From: Conchocele bisecta
Taxonomy: Eukaryota > Mollusca > Bivalvia > Lucinida > Thyasiridae
NCBI GenBank assembly: GCA_029237695.1
Contig: CM055272.1
Span: forward strand, 11,396,042 to 11,460,041
Reading direction: 5' to 3'
Length of the DNA stretch: 64,000 nt
Shown: piece after piece, positions 22,403 through 34,409 of the stretch
Layout: every line of letters begins with the position of its first letter
Position numbering within the stretch: the first letter of the stretch is position 1
Made by a program: the position numbers and the translations under genes
Notes under the pieces: model-generated
What the model was told of the DNA's origin: nothing
The model's input: only the letters and a program-made list of their open reading frames with translations
Database searches by the model: none

Positions 22403-22429
22403 CTATCACCCACCTGGGCTTCAGCTTTA

Positions 22430-25400
22430 GACAGGGTCTGGCAATGTCCCTGAACACGTCACTGTGACTGGGGAAATGGGGCTTCAAGATGATTGTGACT
22501 GGGAAACTGGCGATTACATATGACTATGACTGTGGAAATGGGCTTACATTTGACTGTAATTGGGTAAATGGCGCTTATATAAGACTGTGACTTGGGAAAT
22601 GGGGCTCAAATATGATTATGACTGGGGAAATGGGGCTCACATATGATTGTGACTGGGGAAATGGGGCTTACATATGATTGTGACAGGGGAAATGGGGCTG
22701 AAATATGAGTGTAACTGGGGAAATGGGGCTCAAATATTATTGTGACTGGGGAAATGGGGCTTACATATGATTGTGACTGGGGAAAGTGTGCTTACATATG
22801 ATTGTGACTGGGGCTTAAATATTATATTGTAACTCGGGGAATGGGGCTGAAATATGATTGTAGCTGGGGAAATGGGGCTGAAATATGACTGTGACGGGAA
22901 ATGGGGCTGAAATATGATTGTAACTGGGGAAATGGGGCTCAAATATTATTGTGACTGGGGAAATGGGGCTTACATATGATTGTGATTGGGGAAATTGTGC
23001 TTACATATGATTGTGACTGGGGAAATGGGTCTTACATATGATTGTGATTGGGGAAATTGTGCTTACATATGATTGTGACTGGGGAAATGGGTCTTTCATA
23101 TGACTGACTGGGGAAATTTTGCTTACATATGACTGCGACTGTGGAAATGGGGCCTAAATGTGTCTGTGACTGGGGAAATAGGGCTTGCATATGATTGTGA
23201 CTGGGGAAATGAGGCTTACATATGACTGTGACTGGGGAAATGAGGCTTGCATATGACTGTGACTGGGGAAATGGGGCTTAATATGACTGTGACTCGGGAA
23301 ATGGGGCTTGCATATGATTGTGACGGGAGAAATGGGGCTTAAATATGACTGTGACTGGGGAAATGTGGCTTGAATATGATTGTCACTGGGGAAATAGGGC
23401 TTGCATATGATTGTCACTGGGGAAATGGGGCTTACATATGATTGTGACTCTGGAAATGGGGCTTACATATGACTGCGACTGGGGAAATGAGGCTTACATA
23501 TGACTGTGACTGGGGAAATTGTGCTTACATCTGATTGTGACTGGGGAAATGGGGCTTACATATGACTGACTGGGGAAATGGGGCTTACATATGAATGTGA
23601 CTGGAGAAATTGGGCTTACATATGAATGACTGGGGAAATGGGTCTTACATATGACTGTGACTGGGGAAATTGTGCTTACATATGACTGCGACTGGGGAAA
23701 TGGGGCCTAAATGTGTCTGTGACTGGGGAAATAGGGATTGCATATGATTGTGACTGGGGAAATGAGGCTTACATATGATTGCGACTGGGGAAATGGGGCT
23801 TACATATGACTGTGACTGGGGAAATTAGGCTTACATATGACTGTGACTGGGGAAATGGGGCTTAAATATGACTGTGACTGGGGAAATGGGGCTTGCATAT
23901 GACTTTCACTGGGGAAAGTGTGCTTAAATATGATAGTGACTGGGGAAATGGGGCTTACATATGACTGTGACTGGGGAAATGAGGCTTACATATGACTGTG
24001 ACTGGGGAAATGGGGCTTACATATGATTGTGACTCTGGAAATGGGGCTTACATATGACTGCGACTGGGGAAATGAGGCTTACATATGACTGTGACTGGGG
24101 AAATTGTGCTTACATCTGATTGTGACTGGGGAAATGGGGCTTACATATGACTGACTGGGGAAATGGGGCTTACATATGAATGTGACTGGAGAAATGGGGC
24201 TTACATATGAATGACTGGGGAAATGGGTCTTACATATGACTGTGACTGGGGAAATTGTGCTTGCATATGACTGCGACTGGGGAAATGGGGCCTAAATGTG
24301 TCTGTGACTGGGGAAATAGGGATTGCATATGATTGTGACTGGGGAAATGAGGCTTACATATGATTGCGACTGGGGAAATGGGGCTTACATATGACTGTGA
24401 CTGGGGAAATTAGGCTTACATATGACTGTGACTGGGGAAATGGGGCTTAAATATGACTGTGACTGGGGAAATGGGGCTTGCATATGACTTTAACTGGGGA
24501 AAGTGTGCTTAAATATGATAGTGACTGGGGAAATGGGGCTTACATATGACTGTGACTGGGGAAATGAGGCTTACATATGACTGTGACTGGGGAAATGGGA
24601 CTTGCATATGACTTTCACTGGGGAAAGTGTACTTACATATGATTGTGACTGGGGCTTAAATATTATATTGTAACTCGGGAAATGGGGCTCAAATATGATT
24701 GTAACTGGGGAAATGGGGCTGAAATATGACTCTGACGGGAAATGGGGCTGAAATATGATTGTAACTGGGGAAATGGGGCCCAAATATTATTGTGACTGGG
24801 GAAATGGGGCTTACATATGATTGTGACTGGAGAAATTGTGCTTACATATGATTGTGACTGGGGAAATGGGTTTTACATATGACTGTACTGGGGAAATTTT
24901 GCTTACATATGACTGCGACTGTGGAAATGGGGCGTAAATGTGTCTGTGACTGGGGAAATAGGGCTTGCATATGATTGTGACTGGGGAAATGAGGCTTACA
25001 TATGACTGTGACTGGGGAAATGGGGCTTGCATATGACTGTGACTGGGGAAATGGGGCTTAATATGACTGTGACTCGGGAAATGGGGCTTGCATATGATTG
25101 TGACGGGAGAAATGGGGCTTAAATATGACTGTGACTGGGGAAATGTGGCTTCCATATGATTGTCACTGGGGAAATAGGGCTTGCATATGATTGTCCATGG
25201 GGAAATGGGGCTTACATATGATTGTGACTGGGGAAATGAGGCTTACATATGACTGTGACTGGGTAAATTGTGCTTACATCTGATTTTGACTGGGGAAATG
25301 GGGCTTACATATGACTGACTGGGGAAATGGGGCTTACATATGACTGTGACTGGAGAAATGGGGCTTACATATGACTGACTGGGGAAATGGGTCTCTTGCA

Positions 25401-28400
25401 TATGACTGTGACTGGGGAAATTGTGCTTACATATGACTGCGACTGGGGAAATGGGGCCTAAATGTGTATGTGACTGGGGAAATAGGGCTTGCATATGAAT
25501 GTGACTGGGGAAATGAGGCTTACATATGATAGTGACTGGGGAAATGGGGCTTACATATGACTGTGACTGGGGAAATGGGGCTTAAATATGACTGTGACAG
25601 GGGAAATTGTGCTTACATCTGATTGTGACTGAGGAAATGGGGCTTACATATCACTGACTGGGGAAATGGGGCTTACATATGACTGTGACTGGAGAAATGG
25701 GGCTTACATATGACTGACTGGGGAAATGGGTCTCTTGCATATGACTGTGACTGGGGAAATTGTGCTTACATATGACTGCGACTGGGGAAATGGGGCCTAA
25801 ATGTGTATGTGACTGGGGAAATAGGGCTTGCATATGAATGTGACTGGGGAAATGAGGCTTACATATGATTGTGACTGGGAAAATGGGGCTTGCATATGAC
25901 TGTGACTGGGGAAATGGGGCTTAAATATGACTGTGACAGGGGAAATTGTGCTTACATATGACTGACTGGGGAAATGGGGCTTACATATGACTGACTGGTG
26001 AAATGGGGCTTACATATGGCTGTGACTGAGGAAATGGGGCTTAAATATGATTGTGACTGGGGAAATGGGGCTTCATGGTGATTGTGACTGAGGAAATTGG
26101 CCTTAAATATGACTGTGACTGTGGAAATGGGGCTTAAATAAGTCTGTGACTGGGGAAATGGGGCTTTAATATGATTGTGACTGGGGAAATCTTACATATG
26201 ACTGTGACTTGGGAAATATATATGACTGGTGACTGGGGAAATGGGGCTAAGGAGTATGGGAAATGTACATGTGACTGGTGGGGAAATGGGGACTTAAATA
26301 ATACTGTGACTGGGGAAACTAAAAATCTGTGATAAAGGGGCTGCTTTAATAGATGTACTGAAATGGGGCTAGGGGATAGATTCGTATGGGGGAAATTGGG
26401 CTTTGAATATGATTGTCATGGGAAAAATGGGGCTTAAATACGACTATGCGGGGAAATGATCTACTGAACTGACTGGGGAAATGGGGCTTAAATATGACTG
26501 TGACTGGGGAAATGGGGCTTAAATAAATATGTGACTGGGGAAAATGGGGCTATGATGACTGTGGGGTACTTGACTGGGAAAATGGGGCATTTAATATGAT
26601 TGTGACTGGGAAAAATGGGGCTTTTATGAAATATGCTGACTTATAGATGTACTGGGTAAATGACTGACTTGGGGACTGATGGAAATGGGGCTGATGACTG
26701 ACTGGGGAAAGTGGGCTTAAATATGACTGTGACTGGGGAAATGTGCATATCAAATGATGTGATCAGTGGAGGGGAAATGGGGCTTAATATGATTGTGACT
26801 GGGGAAATGGGGCTTACTATGACTGTGACTGGAGAAATGGGCTTATATGATGACTGACTGATTGGGGTCTGAACTGCAAATTGGGGACTAATGAATGTGA
26901 CTAAAATGAAATGGCTTACATATGATGCTGACTGGGGAAATGGGGCTAAATATGTGTATGGGGTGTTGTGACTAGGCTTGCCATGTAAATGTGCTGGGAA
27001 ATGATTACATATGATTGTGACTGAAAATGCTTACATGACTGTGACTGGGGCTTATTAAATATGACTGTGACATGGGAAATTGTGCACAAACTTACTATGA
27101 CTGGAAATGGGGCTTACATATGACTGACTGGGGAAATAAGGGGCTTACATATGACTGACTGGGGAAAGTGGCTTACATATGCGTACTGAAAATGGGGCTT
27201 ATATGATGTGGGTTGAAATGGGGCTAAAGTGATTGTGGGGATAGGCTGCCATATGATGTGACGGGGTATTACTAAATAAGTCTGGGTGTCTGTAAATGGG
27301 GCTTAAATATGATGTGCAGGGAAATGCTTACATATACTGGTGGGGACTATGACTTAATGGGGAAATGGGGACTATGACTGATGGTGGGCTTACATACTGT
27401 GACGAGGAAATGGGGCTATAGACTGGGGTGGGGCTGATGCTTCCCACATGGTGGGGAAAACTGTGCTGGGGAAATGGGGAATATATACTTGACGCAAAAT
27501 GGGGCTTAAATAGCTGTGATGGGGAAATGGGGGCTTAAATATATGTGACTGGGGAAATGGGGCTTACATAAATATATCGGGGAAAAGGGACTGTGATTGG
27601 GCTCTAGTGTGACTGGGGAAATTGGGGCTATATTGACTGTGGGGACTGATGACTACATATGACTGAAAACTGAGCTAAATATTACAGTGACTGATGGGTC
27701 TTAAATATATTGTGACTGTGGGGAAATGGGGCTTTAATATGATTGTGACTTGGGAAATGGGGCTTACATATGACGTGACTGGGAAATGGGGCTTAAATAT
27801 GCTGTGACTGGGGAATGGGCTTAAATAAATGTGACTGGGAAATGGGGCTTTAAATATATTGTGGACTGAAATGGGGCTTACATATGACTGTGACTGGGAA
27901 ATTGGGCTTTAATATGATTGTGACTGGCGAAGGGGCTTAAATAAGAATGTACGGGGAAATGGAACTTACAATGACTGACTGGGGGAAATGGGGCTTAAAT
28001 ATGATTGTCACTGGGGAAATGTGGGCTTAAATAAGAATGTCACGTGGGAAATGGGGCTTAAATATATGGGGTGGGGGAACTGGGGATGGATCTTACATAA
28101 TGACTCACAAAGGGGAAATGCTTACTGACTCAGGGGAAATGGGGGCTTACATAAGACTCACTGGGGAAATGGGCTTACATATGGAACTCACTGGGGGAAA
28201 TGGGGCATTAACATGATTGAAACTGTGACTGGGGAGGAAAATGGGGCTTAATTATGACTATGGACTGGGGGAAGGGGAAAAATGGGGGCTTAAATAAGAC
28301 TGTCACGTTGGAAATGGGGCTTAAATTGACTCACTGGGGAAATGGGGCTTACATATGACTGTTACTGGGGAAATGGGGCTTAAATATGACTGTGACTGGT

Positions 28401-28765
28401 GAAATGGGGGCTTAAATATGACTGTGACTGGCAATTTGGCTTAAATATGACTATGACTGGGGAAATGGAGCTTACATACGACCATGACTGGGGAAATAGA
28501 GCTTACGTGCGACTATGACTGGGTAAATGGGGCTTAAATATGACTGTGACTGGGGAAATGGGGGCTTAAATATGACTGTGACTGAGAAATGGGGCATTTA
28601 TATGATGAAATGGGGAGGACTGGGGAAATGGGGCTTTATATGATTGTGACTGGGGAAATGGGGCTTTAAATGATTGTGACTGGGGAAATGGGGCTTTAAT
28701 ATGATTGTGACTGGCTTTAATATGATGCTGGGGTGGGGCATGGAGAAATGGGGCTTAAATATGAC
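22430..28765. repeat. Tandem array 3: about 31-bp MITE-A-derived satellite with higher-order structure
   Basis: About 200 copies of TGTGACTGGGGAAATGGGGC plus TTACATATGAC, with 29-bp variants lacking GT. Higher-order duplications are visible: blocks near 23446 and 24031 (offset 585), near 22806 and 24646 (offset 1840), and near 25243 and 25651 (offset 408). The core equals the end of MITE A. From about 26200 to 28750 the units are broken by many one-base indels. The array ends about 85 bases before exon 5. Open frames on the minus strand are artefacts of the period. Confidence 0.95.
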
Positions 28766-28848
28766 TGTTTGCTCTTATTATAGTAAATTGTATATATTGA
28801 AACTACTGTATACTGTCTAAATAGAGCAATACAATACGTTTGAATCAG

Positions 28849-29001
28849 ATGGCCTGTCGGGCGGCTGCTGTGACGGCCCCTTCAATGACGAGTGCAGCAA
28901 GGATAAGAACGCCGTCTGTGCCGAAGGAATTTGTGTCTGTCGCGCCGCGTCACAGGAACTGCTGGCCACGTCCAAACGACACGGCGCCATGTGTATTGAA
29001 G
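28849..29001 (+). CDS. EB-like module with seven cysteines, exon 5
   Basis: Exon of 153 bp, the longest of the set, after TTTGAATCAG and before GTGGGT. It encodes about 51 residues: DGLSGGCC, NDECSKDKNAVC, GICVC, then an extended last loop ending GAMCIE. The adjacent CC gives a seventh cysteine, so either one stays free or the pairing differs. The extra residues (about 8) are in the loop between the CxC pair and the last cysteine. Phase is 1 at both ends. Its acceptor has a poor pyrimidine tract and lies about 85 bases from the end of array 3. Confidence 0.8.
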
Positions 29002-29252
29002 GTGGGTCACGTCACTTCCTATTTTGGCGGGTCCTAAATCCAACGCTGAAATGCCTGTTCGGGATTCGGCGATAATTTTCTCTTCGTTCCCATTGAAACA
29101 CAATGGAATGCAAGCCGTCAATATTGTTCCACATTGACGTCTCGTTAGTTCATATTGGTCCGTATGCTAAGTTTTGTAAACATATTTCCTGAAATATCGC
29201 ACATGATCTTAACGGTACAAAATCACATGGAGTGTCTCAATTATGTATTCAG

Positions 29253-29384
29253 ACGAACGACTAGGTGGTCAATGTGCAGGCGTCAACGGGTCATGGTGTA
29301 CAGGGGACATGAACGGGCTATGCATTGACGGGATGTGCATGTGCAGAGAAGGAGCGACGCCCTCTGGCGGATGGTGTGTTAAAG
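29253..29384 (+). CDS. EB-like six-cysteine module, exon 6
   Basis: Exon of 132 bp after TTATGTATTCAG and before GTAGTA, encoding about 44 residues (DERLGGQC, WCTGDMNGLC, GMCMCREG, GGWC). Phase is 1 at both ends. The intron between exons 5 and 6 is only 251 bp and is free of repeats, in contrast to all other introns here (3-14 kb). GMCMC is shared with exon 3. Confidence 0.85.
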
Positions 29385-29611
29385 GTAGTATTTAAAGGGG
29401 TCATGTTGTATATACTTAAACAATACTTACTTTAAAGTGGGCGAGCTTTCAATACTCCCACCTACTGTTGTTGTTGTTGTAACCACGTGATCATGCACCT
29501 TGGTAATACATTTACCAAATGACGGACACTGCCTGACGTTCTTACTCAGTCCCAGACAAATAACTGACACCTCCCTGTACCACATGTACCAATTATCGGA
29601 CACCAAAGGAC

Positions 29612-29927
29612 ATAGAGAATAGTAGGTTAGTGCCGTGAATGGGAAAAACTATATGGTAAGGCTTAGGAAACGGGATGGGCGAGGCTCTGCCGAGCACATC
29701 CCGTTTCCGTACCGCGCCAGATATTTTTCCCATTCACGGCACTAACCTACTATTCTATTTATCCTGTCAACACCTACAAATAGCTTTTAAATGCAAAAAA
29801 AAAGAACCCCAGTCACCGCACATATTCATACGCAGTGATTAGTTCGTATTGACAGGATATCAAAAATGTTTCACGTCACCGTGTTTCACGGCACATACAC
29901 ACTGTGTTGACGGGATAAAATAGTAAT
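29612..29927. mobile_element. Composite foldback MITE family B, copy 2
   Basis: First hairpin 29612-29757: GAATAGTAGGTTAGTGCCG faces CGGCACTAACCTACTATTC. It is followed by a second palindromic block that starts TATCCTGTCAACACC and ends GTGTTGACGGGATAAAA, with GTTTCACGGCACA inside. Both blocks recur joined in the same way at 35711 and 44705. Confidence 0.8.
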
Positions 29928-30049
29928 AGTTTTATCCAATCGTTTGCTTATATACATGTAACTTAACAATTCTGAACTAAATTTTATCGTTTGCAGTTTA
30001 TTTTATACTTTCCATTGTTCTCATTAACAACATGCTTTAACCGCATTTT

Positions 30050-30500
30050 CCAATCATGTTCAATGAAAATGATTCTAAAGTGTTGTCAGACCATGTTTTA
30101 TCGAACAAAATTATAACTTACAACACGTTAGAACCATTTTCAATGAAAATCATTTTAAAGTGCTGTCAGCCTATGTTTTTATTGAAAAAGAACACACATT
30201 ATAAAACAGAAGCAGACGACATTGTTCGTTTCCCGCCGCAGTCCTCACTACTATTTACTGCTTCGCTCAGTTTTCGAACTTTCAGCCATGGGCCTTTATC
30301 AAGAAATGTTGAACATTAAACCCTTAGAGCGCGGAAAACGTAAATTGTAGTCTGTTGTCGATTTATATTTTGTATTCTTTCTCAATAAAAACATAATTGA
30401 AAATGATTCTAAAGTGTTGTCAAAACATGGTTTTGATTTGAAAAATGGAAAATAAAAAATAAACAGCATACAACAAAATTTAATTCAGCATTGTTGGGGT
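30050..30500. repeat. Repeat related to the interior of the MITE at 1093-1463
   Basis: AATGAAAATGATTCTAAAGT recurs at about 30062, 30137 (with ATCATTTTAAAG) and 30393. GAGCGCGGAAAACGTA and TTCTCAATAAAAACATA align with 1205-1260. Short frames here carry no motif. Confidence 0.55.
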
Positions 30501-30621
30501 TAAGTTTCTACTCAATAGTTAACTCTTTGCATGCTGGGAAAAGTGTAGGCTATACATAGTTCAAAAATAGCAGACGTGAATTACATGTAATTATATTTTC
30601 TTTTATTTCTGCCTTTAAACT

Positions 30622-30705
30622 TCATGAATATGTCTTGGAATTTCATTAGAATTGAGTCCGGAGGACGCCATTCTAATGAAATTCCAAGACATATATACAG
30701 AGAGA
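30622..30705. repeat. Palindrome
   Basis: ATATGTCTTGGAATTTCATT faces AATGAAATTCCAAGACATAT, with a loop of about 30 bases; the inner bases ATTAGAAT also pair. A diverged piece lies at 47840-47882. Confidence 0.8.
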
Positions 30706-31129
30706 AATAAGAAACGTACTGTTGATTTCCGATAAAGTGGCAAGGGCAAAGGTCACAGGACATTCCGTATTGAGCCATAATAGGTAAAGTAGGTGTGTTA
30801 AAAATGCAAAACTGACATTATCATGACGATGTAGCATGCATGTCACCAATGTTGGCACGAAATATCTTCACGCAACGTTCATGCATGTTCTGAATCAAGT
30901 TGTCAGTTGTGTTGTTACTTATTTGCTGAAAAAGAAAAATAGTGAGCACATGCACACGATCGTATATGTATCACACCAACATACGTCAAGTACTCATTGG
31001 AAATGCATGCATGAGCAAGTCAATATTAATCGATAATAATGCACATGTGTTTCTAATCTAATTTTAGAACATACAAGCATACGTGCACCTTATCAACCTG
31101 TGACCAATACATACATTTCATATATGAAG

Positions 31130-31215
31130 CATATAGCGTAGTGGTTACAGTTATCTTTTTATGTTTAATTAATCAAGTTGAGGGTTGTGGATTCGAAACC
31201 AACACTGTGCTATCT
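31130..31215 (+). repeat. tRNA-derived sequence (SINE head or tRNA relic)
   Basis: An A-box-like TAGCGTAGTGGTTA is followed after about 40 bases by a B-box-like GGATTCGAAACC. The cloverleaf does not pair well, so an active tRNA gene is unlikely. Confidence 0.4.
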
Positions 31216-31841
31216 GTTTTTTTTAGTGAATTGTGTCCCTCACTTCATACTCCCAGATAGATATCTGCCGTCGTTAATACGTTTATTGTGTTAACATTAT
31301 TTAATGTAACTTACAGATGCATTTTTTTTTGTATTGGTTCAAAAACTGATAAAGACATATTGTATAATGTCATTTGAATCGTCTTAGTTACATCCATATA
31401 TCTGTCTGGACAAAATGTATTAGTGCAACCAATGTTTTCCCCGCTCTGGGGCGGCGGACATGTATGACAGTCAACCGTTTCCAGGGGCCGGGCATTAGGA
31501 GGTCAAGAACCTCGAGGATGTGTATATTTGACGTCTCCAAGAGTCCCCCACCCCGTACTGTCGTTTTTATGAAATACCTACTGGCGACACTTTTAGAATG
31601 TGTCTACATCCCGATTTTGTTTCACGTTGTTTGATAGTGAAATATTTATTCAGTAAATGAATTGTGAACACTGTAAACCCTGATCTGACTGCTTGATGTG
31701 CATCCTGAATTGTGACGCTGTAAACCCAGTTCATACGTCACAAGAACTATTTTGTTAAACTCTATCTAAGACATTTTCGTAAAGGTGAGGAAACGTTGAA
31801 TCTGTTATATGAATAAATAAATAATAATTTGTCCGCGGCTC

Positions 31842-31906
31842 GAACTCGCACAAAAGGAACGCAGGTCGAATGCATTTACCAGCACTCTACCACCTGAGCT
31901 GTGGGG
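31842..31906 (-). repeat. tRNA-derived sequence, minus strand
   Basis: On the minus strand: CAGCTCAGGTGGTAGAGTG (A box) and GAGTTCGAGCC (B box), ending CGCGGAC. T-stem and acceptor stem have mismatches, so this is a relic or SINE head rather than a tRNA gene. Confidence 0.4.
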
Positions 31907-32344
31907 ACAACACTGCTTTTGCTTACGAACGACTGGGCAATCAAAATGAATCAACTATCGAAATGTTTTACGTCTACAAATATGGCATTTATTGTGGTTT
32001 TCAATCGCCTGTTTCACCAGTCAACCAGTTGGTAATTTAAATTATCTCCTAAGCTATCGAGAGCATGCATTTTCAAGCTCTAAATTACTCTAGATAATGC
32101 GTCGATTCGGCCAGCGAAAATGGCTGCAAACGGCTACATCCCTAGAAAGCTATAATATACATAGTCCGCTGACCCCGTGGCGTCACGTGCCCTTGTCAAT
32201 TTATCGGAAACCAATAGTACTCGTCATTTGTTGGATGTTATTTTCACCGCTAGCATGCAACGAGTTAAAGCTGGTGTCCCACATGTCAGGTTATACATAT
32301 AATATAGGGAGACAGTTTTGTATATTCTGTCGATATGACATTTT

Positions 32345-33000
32345 TCTGGCAAAGTAAACATTAATTCACCATTACCCGACGACGTATTGTTTGGCATTAT
32401 TATACTTTTTATATCAAACGTAAATGTTCACACCGATATCAGGGGCGATAACCGCGTTTCCTTAACATATTAACGGACAATACTATTTATTATCTGTATT
32501 TATTTTTCGATGTGCAATGATCAAACTTTGTAATATGTAGAAAATATTATTTTGTTCAGGTGTATAAATAATTAAAAAATATCATGCCTCATTTGCATAT
32601 GAAAATAACATGATACCACCGCGAGTCACTATCAGTAAAATACATGTTACTACATGATTATATCTGTATAGCGGGCACTCGTAATTGGTGGAGCGCCGTG
32701 GCGTAATGGTTAGTGTGTCGGACTATTGATCCAAGGGTCGTGGGTTCGAGCCTGACTAGTGGCGTGCGTTGTGTCCTTGAGCAAGACACGTTATCCACAC
32801 TGCTCCAGTTCACCCAGCTGTAAATGGGTACCGATAATTCGTAGTTGCTCTGTAAATACGAATTACCGGCTTCTCTCAAAAATCTTGGGAGACGGCAGAT
32901 ATAAGCTAACACAACACTCGTAATTGTGAAACTGGTGGAATATTTACACAATTATACCCTTATGTAATTTCTATAAACAGCATTGTGTGTCTAATCAATG
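32345..33000. mobile_element. MITE family Z, inverted copy carrying a SINE insertion
   Basis: Reverse complement of the 43205-43732 element: GCGATAACCGCGTTTCCTTA, CCTCATTTGCATATGAAAAT, ATAGCGGGCACTCGTAATT, then after the SINE AACTGGTGGAATATTTACAC. It brackets the SINE at 32687-32914. Confidence 0.75.
32687..32914 (+). mobile_element. tRNA-headed SINE with 11-bp target duplication
   Basis: Begins with a tRNA-like head: A box TGGCGTAATGGTTAGTG, B box GGTTCGAGCC. The body contains TTGTGTCCTTGAGCAAGACA and CAGCTGTAAATGGGTACC, a central domain that I associate with the widespread MetaSINE-type group (name uncertain). It is flanked by CACTCGTAATT at 32676-32686 and 32915-32925. Insertion is inside MITE Z, whose sequence resumes on both sides. 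Confidence 0.85.
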
Positions 33001-33294
33001 GGACCCAAGTTTTAAAGTGAGTGTGTTTCAGGTGATGTTTAAACTATCCACTGTGTGGTCTTTCGCTTCATCCTCAGTGAACGGCCTATATCAATAAATT
33101 CTACCATTTTATTTCATTATACATCCAAAAACATGCGTTATACCCAAGTACTTGCTATCAGAAACTATGATAAGCTGTGGAGATAATTTGGCTTGACATT
33201 ATTCTTTCATATTCTACGTGTAATGATAATACTAAACATGTACCATATTTCGAAATAGGTTCTCATCACCAAAGTTTGTGTATTCAAATTCAAT

Positions 33295-34190
33295 AATATA
33301 CCCTGCAGGGGACGTATAATTCTTTTTTATTAATTCGTTTCCATTGGTTCCCTCAAATTCACAATTCGTTCCCACGAAAGTAACAATTCGTTTCCACGAT
33401 ATAACATTTGTTATTTCGTGGGAACAAAATTGTTGTATCGTTGGAACGGATTGTTAATTGTTAATTCGAGGGAACGAATTGTTAAATTGAGGGAACGAAT
33501 TGTTATTTCGTGGGAACGAATTGTCAATTCGACGGAACGAATTGTTAAATTGAGGGAAATAATTGTTATTTCGTGGGAACGAATTGACAAATAAATCCAT
33601 GTCCCCGCAGGGGACGTATAATTATTTTTTTTATTAAATCGTTCCCTCAATTTAACAATTCTTTACCACGAATTAACAATTAGTTCCCACGAATTAACAA
33701 TTGGTTCCCTCAATTTAGCAATTCGTTCCCACGATATAACATTAATTCGAGGGAACTAATTGTTAAATTGAGGGAACAAATTGTTATTTCGAGGGAACGA
33801 ATTGTTATATCGAGGGAACGAATTGTTAAATTGAGGGAAAGAATTGTTATTTCGAGGGAACCAATTAACAAAAAATCCATGTAGAATTATAATTCGTTCC
33901 CACAAAATAACAAATCGTTCCCACGAAATAACAATTCGTTCCCTCAATTTAACAATTCGTTCCCACGAAATTCGTAGGAACGAATTGTCATATCGTGGGA
34001 ACTAATTATTAATTCGAGGGAACGAATTGTTAAATTGAGGGAACGAATTGTCATTTCGTGGGAACGAATTGTTAATTCGAGGAAACGAATTGTTATATCG
34101 TGGGAACGAATTGTTTATTCGAGGAAACGAATTGTTAAATTGAGGGAACGAATTGTTATTCATACAAAAAATCCATGTCCCCTGCGGGTC
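33295..34190. mobile_element. Foldback element cluster with arms of 21-bp units, ending at exon 7
   Basis: Arms consist of repeats of about 21 bp, GGGAACGAATTGTTAAATTG with variants (TTAATTCGA, TTATTTCGT), in one direction and the reverse complement (CAATTCGTTCCC) in the other. Ends carry CCCTGCAGGGGACGTATAAT near 33301 and 33605 and CCATGTCCCCTGCGGG near 34168, so two or three foldback units are joined. The cluster stops about 85 bases before exon 7. Confidence 0.85.
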
Positions 34191-34274
34191 TCCGTAGTAC
34201 TGTGTATTCGTGTACATGTATTCGTGTCATGTGACCGTGTGAGCCCGAGTTGAGCGGTGTGCTGTGTGTTCCAG

Positions 34275-34409
34275 ACGGCTACCCGGGCGCCGCCTGTGTC
34301 GGCGGCCAGTGTAAGAAGTGGGCGTCGTGCGACACCGTGAAGGGCATGTGTGTGTGTACCGGCGCCGACTACGTGGCCGTCGGCGGCAGGTGCCACCACG
34401 TCGGCTCAT
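34275..34409 (+). CDS. EB-like six-cysteine module, exon 7
   Basis: Exon of 135 bp after GTGTTCCAG. It encodes about 45 residues: DGYPGAAC, GGQCKKWASC, GMCVCTG, VGGRCHHVGS. Six cysteines, with the first spacing shorter than in the other modules (C-x4-C). The donor is chosen as GTATGT at 34410 because it keeps phase 1 as in all other exons. Without splicing there, the frame reads on for 17 codons to a TGA at 34460, which would make this the last exon. Both options are open. The exon is very GC-rich, unlike the AT-rich foldback cluster just upstream. Confidence 0.75.

Noticed and set aside
22730..26760. Minus-strand open frames of proline/serine-rich repeats
   Set aside because: They follow from the satellite period and break wherever the unit length changes; no start context or splice sites.
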